From NCBI GenBank assembly GCA_030248225.1, contig JASANE010007089.1, positions 39,234-103,233 on the forward strand: a stretch of 64,000 nucleotides of DNA, given 5' to 3'. Made by a program: the position numbers and the translations under genes. Shown piece after piece: positions 12,165-24,548 of this stretch. The stretch's first letter is position 1. Each line of letters begins with the position of its first letter. This stretch comes from Trileptium ribeirensis (lineage: Eukaryota; Nematoda; Enoplea; Enoplida; Thoracostomopsidae). The notes under the pieces are model-generated. The model was given only the letters and a program-made list of their open reading frames with translations. It did no database searches and was not told where the DNA came from.

Positions 12165-12690
12165 GCCATTTAGGTGCCCCTCACCTAGCAGGTAGCCCGC
12201 GAAATCAACGTTTGGTCTGGCATTGGGACTTGCAGACCCAGGCGTCTGGCCCCATTCTGGTGAAATTTCTTAGATCAGATGATGGCCCCGGTATCAGCTC
12301 TCAGGTGCTCCCTAGTGTCACTTGTCGTATAGGAATACGAGGAGTAAACACAGTGAGGAAATAGTCTGGTTTCTACTCGCGCGTACGATATTAGAGTACA
12401 GGCGTTCACGGCCATAGGGATTCTGGTGAATGAGGGAAAGGCGGTCAACCTTAATACCTACGAGCAGTCTTGGGGTGCCCTCTCTCAGGAGAGCCTTCAT
12501 TCCACTAGATGCATGGGCCGATTAATATAGGGGCAGGCAGAATACCCTGGTAAACCCGCCGGCAATCTAATAAGCGAGGCGTTTACCTCAAGTCCACTGG
12601 CGGTTCACTGGAGAGTTGGGGAAGCCGGGGTTGTCCGGGCTCACAGCGTGGAATGGTGGTGGAGCTGAGATTCCTTAGAGACAGAACTGT
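12165..12690 (+). repeat. dispersed repeat family, copy 1
   Basis: This block matches, in inverted orientation, 46193-46590. Shared landmarks in order are a GGGACTTGC word, ATGAGGGAAAG, CCCTGGTAAACCCGCCGGC, AAGCCGGGGTTGTCCGGGC and AGAACTG. The order and spacing are kept although many bases differ, so both are old copies of one family. A shorter relative of the ATGAGGGAAAG...ACCTGTGAGCAG part lies at about 13500-13550. No coding capacity is seen; a decayed LTR or leader is possible. Confidence 0.65.
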
Positions 12691-15040
12691 GCACAAGTAC
12701 ACAACGACGCCGAAGTTATTCGTTATTGTAAACCTGAGGACATAACAACTTTTATTTAATTCTAATGATATTTGATATACGCGCTGCATTCAGCGGCTTC
12801 GAAAATAGAAGGGAATCAAACGATCGGTACAACCCTTGCTGGTGTCCAAAGCCTTGGTCCTGGAGGTGGTCGTGAATCGTTAGGATCATAGGATTCGCTT
12901 TGTGTATCAGGTTCGGAGGCGGTATCCTGGGAAAGGTCGACGAGGCTGATGACAGGTCACCGGAACGTGTCTTTTTCAAGCTAAATATTGGCCCGAAATC
13001 AAATGGGTGCCAGGCCCACCAGGACTAAGGGGTGTGGTTTTCCCAGGGTTTTGGTGGTTGACCTTTAGCCATTATACCCTATTTAGAATCATCGTCGGAC
13101 TTGGTCAAAGGAACCTTCCATCCCAATGTTCGATCCCCTGGTCGTAGATACTTACCCAAGAGAGGGGTAGCGTTTCCTTCCTTAGTAAAATATCTTCCAC
13201 ACTGGAGTCACATCAAAAAGGGAACATACATAGTTGAAATTAGCGAAAAGTATAAAGTATCAACCCCATCAGTACTGAAACCAACTAAACGTGTATATGA
13301 GACAACAGCGACTGAAGAATATAAATAATTTGAATCTTCATGCGCTGCATCATCTCACGTGTTGGGCCTAGAGTACCTAAAATATCTTCCCCACTTGCTC
13401 TCAAACTCCGAAGATCACCACATGGTGCACACGGAAAGCACAAATTCTCGACCGACCCTCAACTGATATATACGGGATTGGGGATCGGACAAAGTTCTAG
13501 GAATGAGGGAAAGCGAGCCAGCCAGTTACTACCTGTGAGCAGGATTAAGGGTTGGCTCTCCCTTGTCAGGCAATAAATATCACTGACGCCTGGGCCAAAA
13601 CCTGTCTTCGTCAAATTACGATAAAGAAATTAATTGAAGCGTTCAAAATTATATTGCTGTTCATAAGAGTTACTTTAATTTTTCAGTTTTTATTTATATT
13701 TTTAAGCGAATGCAGTTTTGACGATAAGCTGCAACTGTCAACTGAGTCGCTTGCGTATTAAGCATCATAAAATTCGAAACAAAGAATTTGTTATCACTAA
13801 TCATTCAAATCAATATGGCTGCCAACCATGTGTTGGAAAATTACCTAGCTGTTTCAAGCTTTTTCTTACATTGTACTGTATGTTATAAATATTTGGGGTC
13901 CCCTAGGTTATATGGGTCCAATTTTTCTTAAAATCCAAGAATTCAAGTTTACAAAATTTCACTTATTAATAATAATAATAGTAAATTCCCACCAACCACC
14001 CGGCGAGAACCAACTTGGCATTACTTGTGTATAAATCTCACTAGCTCAATAAAATACCTAGTATCCAGTTCTAACTCAACTTTCATTATTAGGTTAATGA
14101 ACAGCTAAGTAAGACTAGAGTACACGCAAGAGTGATACCTATATAGATCAGGCGTACTGTAATGCCAAACTGACTTTAAATCTTTTGATTTATTGCACTG
14201 TGTGAATAAGCAGCGTCTTATAACGCACATATATCACTGTAGATCAAATGTACAGTTTTCTCCGCTTGGCTTTCGACTAAATTCGCGGATGCCAATATCA
14301 GCACAATTAGTATAGTTGAAAACTTTTCAGCGGTTCTTTTATTCTTAAAATAACACGCAAAGTGTTCGGTACAACGAAAACACTGTTAAAACTAATAGTA
14401 ATCAAGAACTTTCAAGAACTTGACATAATTAATTCTGCCTAAGAACCGACAATATATCACACAGAATTTTCATTTTCGTCAGAACCATCTTCTCACAGAA
14501 CTTTTGCGACATGAAATTACAAAAATTAAAGCACTTATAAAGAAGTTCCCGAGACAGAATCAAATCAAATTTTTATTCCTCTTCCAAACAAAATTTAACT
14601 TGTACACACTGCTTCATTACGAGTCACATCTCCGCACCATTGGCCCCAAAAGCTTAGTTTTAAAAGACTTGGGTTGTGCTTCGAATTTTGTTGATTTATT
14701 TAAGCTCATTTGCATAAATGTCTTTTATTTGGTTTATTAGCTAAGTCTAATTTAAGCAGATTTCAAGTTACAGTTGCTAGTTTTGATTATATTGTGCTAC
14801 AGATCACGCGTATTTTAAAATAGCGGAAGATTACCAGGCTAGTGAATACATATCACAAATTGATGATATATGGTTGGTTGTTATTTGCGCTTAGATCGAA
14901 CTTTTAAATCATTGTAGAGTTCTATATTACGGTTTGGCTTTGGATTAACTATTCTTTCATTTTTTTAAAAGCATAGCTGGCACACGCAAAGGATTGCGTC
15001 ACAGACATCTATCTGACGAGAGTGCAAACTATTGGCAAAG
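12691..15040. other. gene-free stretch with one short repeat relic
   Basis: No gene recognised. About 13500-13550 holds a partial copy of the dispersed family also found at 12165 and 46193. A short AAT microsatellite lies at about 13968-13982. From 13600 the composition becomes strongly AT-rich. Confidence 0.5.
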
Positions 15041-15048
15041 CATTTTAA

Positions 15049-15156
15049 AAAGGAAGACCCATACTCGGCTTCCTCGACAGTTTTGGTTATAAAGGAAGAC
15101 CTATACTCGGCTTCTGCAGTAATTCTATGCTAAAGGAAACGCCTATACTCGGGTTT
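15049..15156 (+). repeat. three degenerate tandem units of about 41 bp
   Basis: The phrase aaggaagaccyatactcggcttc occurs at about 15050, 15092 and 15133 with increasing divergence. The spacer differs between units more than the phrase does. Confidence 0.7.
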
Positions 15157-15426
15157 CCGATACACGTTGTCACAGTTTGCACGCAGGAGAATTACCTTAT
15201 AGACTTGGCACCCTATGTCACAGTGACACTTTGGTGGGTGTAACGTAAAGCATTTTTGAACGAGGCAACAGTGCTGGCAGTAACAACATCGTCACGGAGA
15301 GCATTCTATTTGGCAATGACTCTCCAGTTGAACGAATAGGCCCTGATGTTGATCCGTGCATAGCGAACAGCCACCAGCTTCATGCTGTTGCCCCCGAAGA
15401 TGCCGCGTGACTGACGGAGCAAATAG

Positions 15427-16148
15427 TTATTGAGGCTGGAGAATAGTGCATCGATGCAAAATCTTGTAAACATGGATTAGATCTATCGTTTCACGCCGTT
15501 GGGCAAGGGTAGAGTTGATGTCTGGATTGAGATCGGTAGCAAGTCGCAGACATCTGTGTTGAGTGGCCTCGAGTTTGTCAATCAGCGTCACATACTGAGG
15601 AGACCACACGACAGTAACGAATTCGAGGACGGGTCGCACGTATGCTTTGAATAGAGGTATGATCACGTCTGATGTACGAGCAGCAACGGTACGGCGAATT
15701 AACCCAATTCTTTTGTTCGCCTTCCTGACGATGTGGTCGATGTGTTGGTTCCATCGTAGGTCGTCGGAGAGCACCACACCAAGGTCACGGATGGATGTTG
15801 TCTGGACTATTGGCCCATCTCTGAGGTAATACGTGAAAGGATGAGGAAAGGTCGAACACCAAGGCTTTTGCACTTTGCAAGCTTAGGGACAAGCAATGAG
15901 TCGTCACACCATAGTTCGAGCTCCTCGATAGCCAGCTGAAGAACCCAGGAATCAACACGACTGGATATTACTTTTCGGAGTCTAACATCGTCTACAAAGA
16001 GATCGAAGTCGAGCATAATCTTGTATCTTAATTGGTGAAGTGGCGTGCTAGACATTTTATTCACATAGCAGGCGATTAGGTAATTGCACTTTACATTTAG
16101 GTACCATAGAACTTTACTAATTATTTTAGTAATATCAGCTTTTCTCAA
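15427..16148 (-). pseudogene. C-terminal fragment of a CR1/jockey-like reverse transcriptase
   Basis: Two overlapping frames (16148-15807, then 15873-15427) together give the end of a non-LTR reverse transcriptase. The first contains FVDD, matching the catalytic YxDD/FADD box. The second has the thumb and C-terminal signature of the family: LGVVLSDDLRWNQHI, a YVRPVLEF...VWSP block, and QRRETIDLIHVYKILH. The frame break near 15840, the missing endonuclease and the missing front of the polymerase show a 5'-truncated dead copy, the usual outcome of target-primed retrotransposition. Confidence 0.85.
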
Positions 16149-16314
16149 TTAAAAACTTAAGGTCTATAACTATGTATTAAGAGTGGCAAAGTACTAGTTT
16201 TATTAGTCCTAATCATACGTAAAAATTTCGGCCCGAGTGTTGAGTGAGTAACCACCAGGGTGAGAGTGCAGGTGGGTCTCGAATACAGTAGTAGTGTTAC
16301 TTGTGGAGTCTGGC

Positions 16315-16792
16315 TGTCATCCGGGGTCGACAAAGCAAGTAATACTAGTCTTGAGAAGACCGGGCTAGTAAGGGGAGTGGATTCGGACGACCAAAATCTC
16401 CAGCAACTCTATGCCTGGTAACCAGCCAGTGGATAAGCCATCCGGGGATCTAGGGATTGAGTAAACTTCAGCTATTCGGTAGTCGACCGCTACTGTTTAG
16501 TTCATCGTAAGTAGCCTACCAGCCATCCGGGGGTGACTACAAACATAATATAACCGGCACTTATTAGCGTAATTCTAAGGCTCACATTAAGGTAATTAAT
16601 TAACCCTGCAATCGGACAGCCATCCGAAGGTCAGTTGTATGAACTCACAACAGTTTTGGTAAAGTATTAGCTAATCTAAAAGCAACCGGTTGTCAATCAA
16701 AGCGTAACCATCTAAATAAGGATCGTATTAGCGTAAACCTAGGAATCTAGGACAGGTACTCAGATAAAAGTGCGTCGCCAGCCATCCGGAGG
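16315..16792 (+). repeat. five dispersed copies of AGCCATCCGG-type motif
   Basis: AGCCATCCGG followed by two or three purine-rich bases occurs at 16436, 16521, 16618 (CCGAAGG variant) and 16780. A related TGTCATCCGGGG is at 16315. Spacing is irregular (85-162 bp) and the sequence between is unrelated, so this is not a simple tandem array. The cluster lies directly upstream of the gag-like relic at 17561, so it may belong to that element's LTR or leader. Confidence 0.55.
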
Positions 16793-16799
16793 CGGTCGT

Positions 16800-17560
16800 A
16801 CAAACCTCATAAGAGGCGTAATAGAATAGCACGTAATCCAAACATAACGCTAGTAGCCTTAGGTACACGCCTAGATTGCTTAGGTGGCCGAAGAGTGTGC
16901 AAGAATCTAACAGGTGTGAACGAGCCGGTATCAAAATTGAGTGATCAGTGAGCCTATTGGCGTAGGGGTAGTGAGAGCTAAAAGTTAAGAGCAGAGACTC
17001 TAATCCTTCACTAGTCAAACTTTGTATCACAGCGACGGATCATATTAGCTCATTATCGTGCCTTAACATTTTATCTGGTTCTGCAATAAACATTGTTAAG
17101 TACGCGCTTGGTGTTCGAGTATCTGAACCAGTGCGATCGAGCCGAGCAAGGTACACGCAGCAATGCGAAAGATAGGGCATTAATACTGATTACGCAAAGA
17201 AGGACGCAAGCTATATTCACGTCCCGCCGGCGTTCTACTGGCCACACCTCAAACCGCACAATCTTTCGGTGAAGAATCCCGTCCCTTTTAAGTACCTATA
17301 GCCGACATATGGATAATCCCCTACCAACCCCTGCTCCAACAAAAAAACAAAATAACATGCTGACCAGAATGTTGTGTAAAAGTTTGACAGTTTAAAAATA
17401 AAATATAATTGGTCAGTATTTTGCAAAAATTCAAAAAGTAACCCCACTAACCCAGATAAGGCAGAAGCCAAAATAGAAGTTATTTATACGGTAGTAGCAA
17501 TTAGTGGACCTCATAACCAGGACGTTTTTACGCAAGCCTGTTTAATTTTTAAAATACTAA
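16800..17560 (+). other. probable leader region of the gag-like retroelement
   Basis: No gene is seen. An AATAAA occurs at about 17085 and the stretch leads into the gag-like frames at 17561. This fits an LTR-plus-leader position, but no paired LTR or primer-binding site could be established. Confidence 0.3.
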
Positions 17561-18539
17561 ATGTCACCTCAGCGAACGACACCTAGCGCAGCAATCCCGA
17601 AAGAATCGACGATGCAAGAAAAGAACGTCGAAAATGGAAAACCGACAGCGACAAGTCATAGCACAATGCAAGAACCAAAAGAAACAACGCAGGAACCAAA
17701 CAGGAACAATCGAGCCAGAAAGCCAAGAGCAACAACAAAACGGAAGAAACTTACAAGAAACGAACACCGAAACGTTTCAAGAAAAAACAAGCATCGACGA
17801 ACTATTCACAGCAATGGAAGAACGTGAAAAAGAAACCCGAAAAATGATGCAAGTACTCCAGCAACAAAATGAAAGACAATTGCAGTTCATAAAGAAGCAT
17901 GTAACTTTGACTAAAGAACTGCAACAATTATGCCAAAGTTTTGACCAAAACGAATCGCAGATTTCACCGACACAACCAAGAAAATAATTACAAAATGATG
18001 ATGGGGATGAAGGAGTCTAAGTATGCCAAGACAACGTAAATCAAGGAAGACCCTTCAACCGAGGCCAAGTGTGGACGGTGCCGAACAACGACAAAGAATC
18101 GGAGCAAGGTTACCCGATAACAATTACGGTCAGCGACCAAGAAGTAACCGGTGGAAAAAGAAGCACAATCGAGATTTACGAGCAACAACAACAATCGAGC
18201 AAAAACGATAACAAGAATATAACTACCGGTGAATATCGAATGCGATTCGGTGCAGGCGGTGCAAGTCAAAAGCGATCCAACGCAAATCGAGACCAATCTA
18301 ATACAAACTACGATTATTTCAGTGCAACCACAGAACGATTCGGTACAAAATCAATGCGACCCAATACAAACCGAGCTCAAGCTGAAACAAAATTCGATCC
18401 ATTCGGTGCAATCAACGATCAATTCGATGCAATTCAAACAAGACCCGATGCAAATCGATACGCATTATGACCGATACAGTGCAAACAATGACAAAGTTGG
18501 TGCAAATCGAATACGATTCAACGTAAACCAAGATCAATC

Positions 18540-18660
18540 CGAAACAAACTGACCGAATCGGTGCAAGTAAAGAACCAATCGGTGCAAGTAAAGAACCAAT
18601 CGGTGCAAATCGAAATCGATTCAAAATAAACAATGACCAACCTGACATAAACTACGACTA
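18540..18660 (+). repeat. 24-bp minisatellite inside gag
   Basis: The 24-bp unit AATCGGTGCAAGTAAAGAACC is repeated nearly exactly, with more diverged units on either side and again at 19110-19300. The period equals eight codons, so the array keeps frame and produces the octapeptide repeat of the gag protein. Confidence 0.8.
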
Positions 18661-19108
18661 GTCGGTAGTGGAACTACATTTGTGAGCGGAGCTTGGGCTG
18701 TGGCATTACGAATGTACTCAATTTTATGTTCTTGTAACTACATTGCATTGGGCATAGGGCTTTATCATTGGTAAAAATATATTTGAATTCTTCGACCCAA
18801 AAACCCTATAGTGGTTTGATCGAAACGATTCTATTTCAATAAATAACACAAATATTGCAAAATTATCTATTGTAGCTGCATAAGCTTAACTAATTAGTTA
18901 ATTACTTATTAAGCATTTAAAATTTTTAATCCCAAATATCAGGTATACACTCTGACATGATAGGCTTTCAAACAAAAAAGTTTTTAAAAATCGGTTTAGT
19001 GGTTCTTGAGATCCGTCGGACCGAACGAACGGACGGACATCGACCTTTTTAGTCCCAGACAGAAAATAAAAACGCTTCGCTCGGTTTCGCCTCGCTCCGC
19101 TCAATCAA
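18660..19108. mobile_element. inserted retroelement 3' tail
   Basis: About 450 bp of AT-rich sequence interrupts the gag repeat array. Its right part reads AAAATCGGTTTAGTGG..., then ACGGACGGACA, then AAAACGCTTCGCT and a CGCTCCGCTCAAT ending. The same module recurs at about 33465-33580. The style (a predicted-helix AATCGGT block followed by GGACGGACA) is common at 3' ends of invertebrate retroelements. Confidence 0.55.
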
Positions 19109-20984
19109 TTCGGTGCAATCCAACGTAAACTCGGAACAATTCGGTGCAAATCAATATCGAGTCGGCACGAACCACATGCGATACAATACTAACTGAGATC
19201 AAAGCGACACGAATTATGAACAATTTGGTACAAATCAAGCGCAAGTCGGTGCAAATCAAGATCGAATCGGTGCAAATAAAGAACGAATCGGTGCATGTCA
19301 AACGGTGAACACATGGGATCAACTACAAGTCCCGAGCGTGACAACAAATTACGGTGCAGCTCAAAGGGTAAACGGATACAACCGAATGCAAACCCCATAC
19401 GTGACGAAGAATTGCGGGACGTATCAAACGACTAGCACATGGAACCAAGTGCAACTCAACAACAACCGGAGCAATACAAAACGACGCGTATCGATATTAC
19501 GGTGCAACGCCTATGATACCGCAGTACAATCAAATCCCACTCGCGGGAAGTAATTCGAAGATCCATCCCGGAGTACCATTAGAAACAGCAACACAGTATA
19601 TAAGTAAACTGCACCAACCGCGACCTGATGGCGATGAACCAACAGTTAATCGAAGCGTTGATCAAGGTGGCGACTAAACAAACACCGCAGGTACGGAACA
19701 CAACGCAACAATCAATAGGCCAAGCGATCATGGTCAAGATGGAGAATGAAGTCCGAAACCTACAATCGTACAAGGCGACAGCAGCTTCGAGGAATTTCAC
19801 AGAGAACTCGAGAAAGCGCTAGCCCAAGATGGAATTGACGATGCACAAGAGAAACTCCGAGTCTTGAAAGCCAATATACCAAGCGGAAGAATACTTGGAA
19901 GTATTGACGCTCGAAAACGCTAAAGAACTTAGCAACTACAACGAATTGGTCAAAAACTTTGAAGAACGATTCGATTTTCACGACGAATCACATGATCAAG
20001 TTATAGAGTCTACGTCAAACGGGAATGGTCAAAGACTTCGTTTATGGATTACGGGTGTATGCAGAACGACACCTGACCGCGAGAAGCATACCCGAGTCAA
20101 TCGTCAACGAGGTCCTCAAGTCCGCACTGATCACAGGATTAAAGAATGACATTCTAAACCGATTGTGCGTGACGAAAGAACAGACGTTCACGACATTGAG
20201 AGAGAAAGCCGAAGCAGTCGAGAACTTGGATCAACAAACGACCCAAGGATTACAAAGCATAGACGAGCAACGACCAAGGTATAGAGAAATACAATCGAGT
20301 CAACCGAGTACAAACCAAACGAGACGAACACCGGCCAACAAGAGATTGTAAAGACCGCAAACGCAATGGTGGAACACTCAATCGATACAAGTACCACAAC
20401 AGCAACAAATCGTGCAACCGTGGACGATACCGATACCAGTGATGCCAACACAGAACGGCATGAATTACCAGCAACCGGTACAACTATATTACCAACCGAT
20501 GGAAATGCAACAAGCAACGTCGCAAGCGATATGCTCGGGGCAAATGTCGCAAGCATCAACGAAACCGCAGATGAATTGGCAAAAAGAGCAAAGAATGTCA
20601 ATATCGATGATAAATAAACAACAGCAAAATTGGCAAACGTTGACGAACCAAACGCCACCAAGATGCAACAACTGTGGTAGGCATGGCCATATTATAGAAC
20701 AATGCTTTCCAAGGAACGCAGAGAAAAACGCAAGAGGAGCGCGAATGGAGAATCAGCAACATAACCACAACCGATACAGAGTGGTACCAAAGGGATCGAG
20801 TCCATATAACGAAAGAATGAACAATGAACCGACGAGATCGAGTGGAGTACAACAAAGAAAGAACATTACAAAAGAACCAAAGAACACCGAAGATATATCG
20901 GCTGAAAAAGAACAATTCGTAGCATTGAACCAAATAGATAGAACAGAAGAACATGAACTATATACCGACCTGACGGTGCTGTGA

Positions 20985-21316
20985 AGATACTACATCGATG
21001 CGTACCTGGAAGGGACTGAGAAACTTCGAGGTCTGTTCGGTACTGGGGCACAAATAATAATCAGCGAGGAACAATACGAAAAACACTTCAGTCACTTGCC
21101 GCTCAAAGAAACGCCATTATGCCCGGTAGCGTTCAATGGAGAATTCGCACAAAGAGCGATAGGCTTCTTCTTTGTACCGGTCCAGTTAGAAAAGAAGGTT
21201 CGAAAGATACTATTCATTGTGATGCGAAATTTTTCCAAGATTCATATATATGGACACGATTTCCTAGCAGCATTCGAATTGGTAATTGGCTATCGGCAAT
21301 TAGAAATATCTGACTA
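20985..21316 (+). pseudogene. retropepsin-like remnant after gag
   Basis: Directly after the TGA at 20982 the frame continues as a protease-like domain. It has RGLFGTGAQI at 21027-21056, where the catalytic Asp-Thr/Ser-Gly-Ala would be expected, and later IYGHDFLAAFELVIGYRQLEI, the usual distal part of gypsy proteases (xGxDFL...VIDYRQ). The catalytic aspartate is replaced by glycine (GGT at 21039-21041). With the upstream stop this marks a dead copy. No reverse transcriptase of this element follows. Confidence 0.7.
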
Positions 21317-21960
21317 GAAAATTTTTACCCCATACGTAAGTGGCGAGTAAACGAAATGGCGTCCAAAGCAAATTGAGTTGTGCAATGTATCGAACGCGCA
21401 ATTACAAACAAAATTAAAGACGAGCAGAAAGAAGCCCCACATAAGGTCAAAGAAGAACAACGAAAAGGAAGACAAAGAACAAAAGAAGCATCGAGTAATT
21501 ACAGTGGATCAAGAAGAATCCGATTTCGAAACATCATCGATATTCGAACGGCGATACAAGTACAACCAACCCAAAGGGAAGACAGTCAATGGTCCGACAT
21601 CGAAAGCCAAGACGAAACAAGAAGAGGCAAACAACTACTTATCGGTGACGGACAAAAAGTGTACAGTTGAAAGAAACATTCGGAGGAACCTACGACAGTG
21701 GTGAAGAAAATAGAAAAGAAAAAGCCCCAAGAAAGAAAAGACTCACAAACCCAAAAGATGGGGCAAACAAAGAATCGACCAAAGGAAAATCAAGCACAAA
21801 AAGGAAAGAACAATAACAGAAGGAAAAGCTTCTAGTGACCGAACACGTAATAGCAATTAATGGAGAAGACCAATTATTCGTAATTGTAGGCGAAACCTCA
21901 GAAGAAGAAGAATAGCCATTGGAAACAATACGCGAAACCTCAGAAGCAGAAGAAGATACA
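21317..21960 (+). other. Lys/Glu-rich relic between protease and non-LTR insert
   Basis: Two overlapping open frames (21378-21704 and 21380-21670) are dominated by Lys, Arg, Glu and Gln, like the linker parts of the upstream gag. They may be more of the same retroelement. No domain is recognisable. Confidence 0.35.
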
Positions 21961-22206
21961 TTATGTGTGCAATCAGCATGTCAACACTCTTGCTCTACCT
22001 TTCGATAATGTTTCGTCAATTGAAAATAACCATTTTAACATTAATGATTTAAATTTGCAATTTTGCAAATCGTCACACACTAACAATATTTGAAATAGTT
22101 CAGAATATGAGGTTGCTCTATCTGATAGTCTATTACCTTCGTCCTTTTGTTCTACAAATCAAGAAATATTACAAAATTTTAATTCATCAACAAATTTAAA
22201 TTTATC

Positions 22207-22981
22207 AAGTATGAAAATGACTTAATACTTGTCTTTCAACGCCAGAAACCTTGTGAATAAGATTAAATTGTTTCGTGCTATTGTTTCTTGAAACAACTAT
22301 GATATTATTTTAATTTGTGAGTCGTGGGGTTGTGCTAGTGTACTGCCAGGCGAATTTGAAATAAGTGGTTACACCGTCTACCGTTCCGACCGAAAATCAT
22401 CTACCGGGGGTGGAGTTCTTATATATGTTGCTAGTACTCTAAATTCAACCCTTTTCCACATAGAACCAGTGCAGTACGATGATATTGTTGCCTGCCAGTT
22501 ATAACTTTGCTCAAAAACCAAACTAATATTTGTGTGTACTTATCGGTCAAATTCGAACACTCCGGAATTAAATTCCTTATTGTTCGAAATATTACGTGAT
22601 ATTTGTCTCTCTGATAATGCCAGTATTGTCATAGCCGGTGACTTCAACTACCCAGAAATTTCATGGTCCGACGGCACATGGCACACATCAGCGGATAAAT
22701 TTATGGAAACAATAAGGGATTGTGGTCTTACACAACATGTGAACGTACGGACTACAAATAATGCGCTTCTTGACCTGATTCTTTGTAGTGAACCCAATGC
22801 GGTTGACAATGTTATTGCTTTGCCACCGATTGGTGCTGCAGATCATCTTTGTTTCACATTTAATGTTCATCATAACGGTTCAGCCCGTCATGTTCCAACG
22901 TCCATAAACCGATATAATGTTTGGCGTGCTGATTGGAAAAAAATTGGACAACGACTCTGTCACACCGGCCATCACGGGTGA
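22207..22981 (+). pseudogene. endonuclease domain of non-LTR element 1
   Basis: This is an exonuclease-endonuclease-phosphatase type nicking enzyme used to open the target site. Visible motifs are SFNARNLVNKI near the start, an ICESWG box (catalytic Glu), AGDFNYPEI (Asp and Asn) and GAADHLCF near the end (the Asp-His pair). In-frame stops interrupt the first part (for example about 22222, 22288 and 22501), and the frame is lost after 22981. Upstream codons to about 21961 continue in the same frame but have no domain. Confidence 0.85.
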
Positions 22982-23124
22982 TGTCTACGCTGACTGGAAC
23001 TTGTTTAAATGTACGGCAATCAACGCACTCCGTATGTATTCTCTGAAAAATGCAAAAAGGACCCACCGTGGGTTGATAAAACAACTATGCTTGCATATCG
23101 TCTTATGCGTAACGCCTATCGCGC

Positions 23125-24548
23125 TTGGATGAGAACTCTTCTCATCTGCACACACTTTTGAAATTTATTTTGTCAAAAAAATTGTTTGAAAATGAATGTA
23201 ACAAGGCTGTGTGGTATTTTGAAAGAAAACTTACAATAAACATCAACGCGGATCCGAAGTCCTTTTGGGCTTACTTAAATCGAAAACAGTCGTCTAAACC
23301 GCGCATAGGACCACTTAAAGTTGATGGTAGTGTAATATTGGGCGATACAGAAGGTGCTGAACAACTAAATTTGTATTTTCAATCCATTTACGTAAATGAA
23401 CCAAGCTCTGGACCTACCAACCTGCCTTTTCGTACCCATGCTCGACTTACTGATATAAACTTTAACGAAGAAGACGTGCTTAGAGTGCTTGAAAATTTAA
23501 AAGTGAAATCAACTCCCGGTCCAGATGATTTGAGCAATCCAGTTTTGAGACTCTGTGCTAAAACATTTCAGGTCCTTTAACATTACTTTTTAAGAACTCT
23601 ATTCAGAACGGTGTCATTCCGTCAGATTGGTTGCACGCAATTATTGCCCCTCTTCATAAAACCGGAAACCGATCGCTTGTCAGCAATTATCGCCCAATCA
23701 GTCTGACATCTTGTACTTGTAAAGTATTGGAAAAAGTAATTAATGACAAACTTGTAGAATTTGCTCATACTAACAACTTGTGGGTCCACTGCACAGTTGG
23801 GATTTATTACTGGCCGAACGTGCGAAACCCAATTGCTTGACTATTTAAATGTCGTTACTCAGATTGTGGACAGTGGTGACTGCGTAGACGTTATATACCT
23901 CGATCTTAGAAAAGCGTTCGATAGGGTTCCCCACCGGCGGTTGCTAACTAAATTGACATCGTACGGCATCACGGGTAATCTCCTTAACTGGGTCGCATGT
24001 TTTCTTGCTAATCGTACTCAACCAGTTGTAGTTAATGGTTCCAAGTCGTCTAATTTGCGAGTCGCTTCGGGTGTCCCACAAGGAAGCATTCTTGTACCAA
24101 TTCTCTTTCTATACTGTATCAACGACCTCTCCGCCTGTTTATAATACTCACAAGTGTGGCTTTTTGCGGAATACTAAAATACTGAAGCGAATTTGTAAAA
24201 GAAGGGAATCTACTAACATTAAGGCATTGCAGCGAGACTTGCACTCACTGGAATTATACGCAACTACATGGCTTCTTGACTTCAACGTCAGTAAATCTGC
24301 ATGTCTATTTCGGCAGCCGTAATCCAGGAGCTGTATATTCGCTTCAGAACAGCAACATACCTGATAAATCCGTGATGAAGGATTTGGGTGTTCTTGTGTC
24401 CACTAACCTCAAATTTCATGATCATTGTAATAGCATTATGGCTAACAGCAATAAGCTCCTGGCGTTTATATCTCGATCATTTCGATATTGGAGTGGTGAA
24501 TCATTTAAGGCGGTATATTACTCCTCTAGAAGTTGCCTGTACACTAAA
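23125..24548 (+). pseudogene. reverse transcriptase of non-LTR element 1, broken and partly deleted
   Basis: The linker (ERKLTININADPKSFWAYL) and fingers are in one frame to 23580. The palm continues from 23631 with SNYRPISLTSCTCKVLEKV, then in another frame VIYLDLRKAFDRVPHRRLL and SGVPQGSILVPILFLYCIND. The segment that should hold the FADD catalytic box is deleted around 24140. The thumb resumes in other frames to 24548. At least four frame changes plus the deletion make it inactive. Confidence 0.85.

Larger units (their letters stand above)
17561..20984 (+). pseudogene. decayed gag of a Ty3/gypsy-type LTR retroelement
   Basis: Several broken plus-strand frames follow a gag order. First is a Gln/Lys/Glu-rich coiled-coil-like part (17634-17987). 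Next comes a long stretch of degenerate 8-residue repeats such as NSVQVKNQ (18229-18660, resuming 19108-19550). Then a capsid-like part (about 19628-20351) includes KDFVYGLRVYAERHL. Last is a CCHC zinc knuckle with the pattern C-N-N-C-G-x4-H-x4-C at about 20665-20706. The frames shift repeatedly and an unrelated insert splits the repeat region at 18660-19108. Nucleic-acid packaging is the family role. This copy is dead, and the repeat-rich middle is unusual for gag. Confidence 0.75.

Noticed and set aside
20188..20661. 157-codon minus-strand frame rich in Val/Ser
   Set aside because: Antisense shadow of the Gln/Asn/Thr-rich gag relic.
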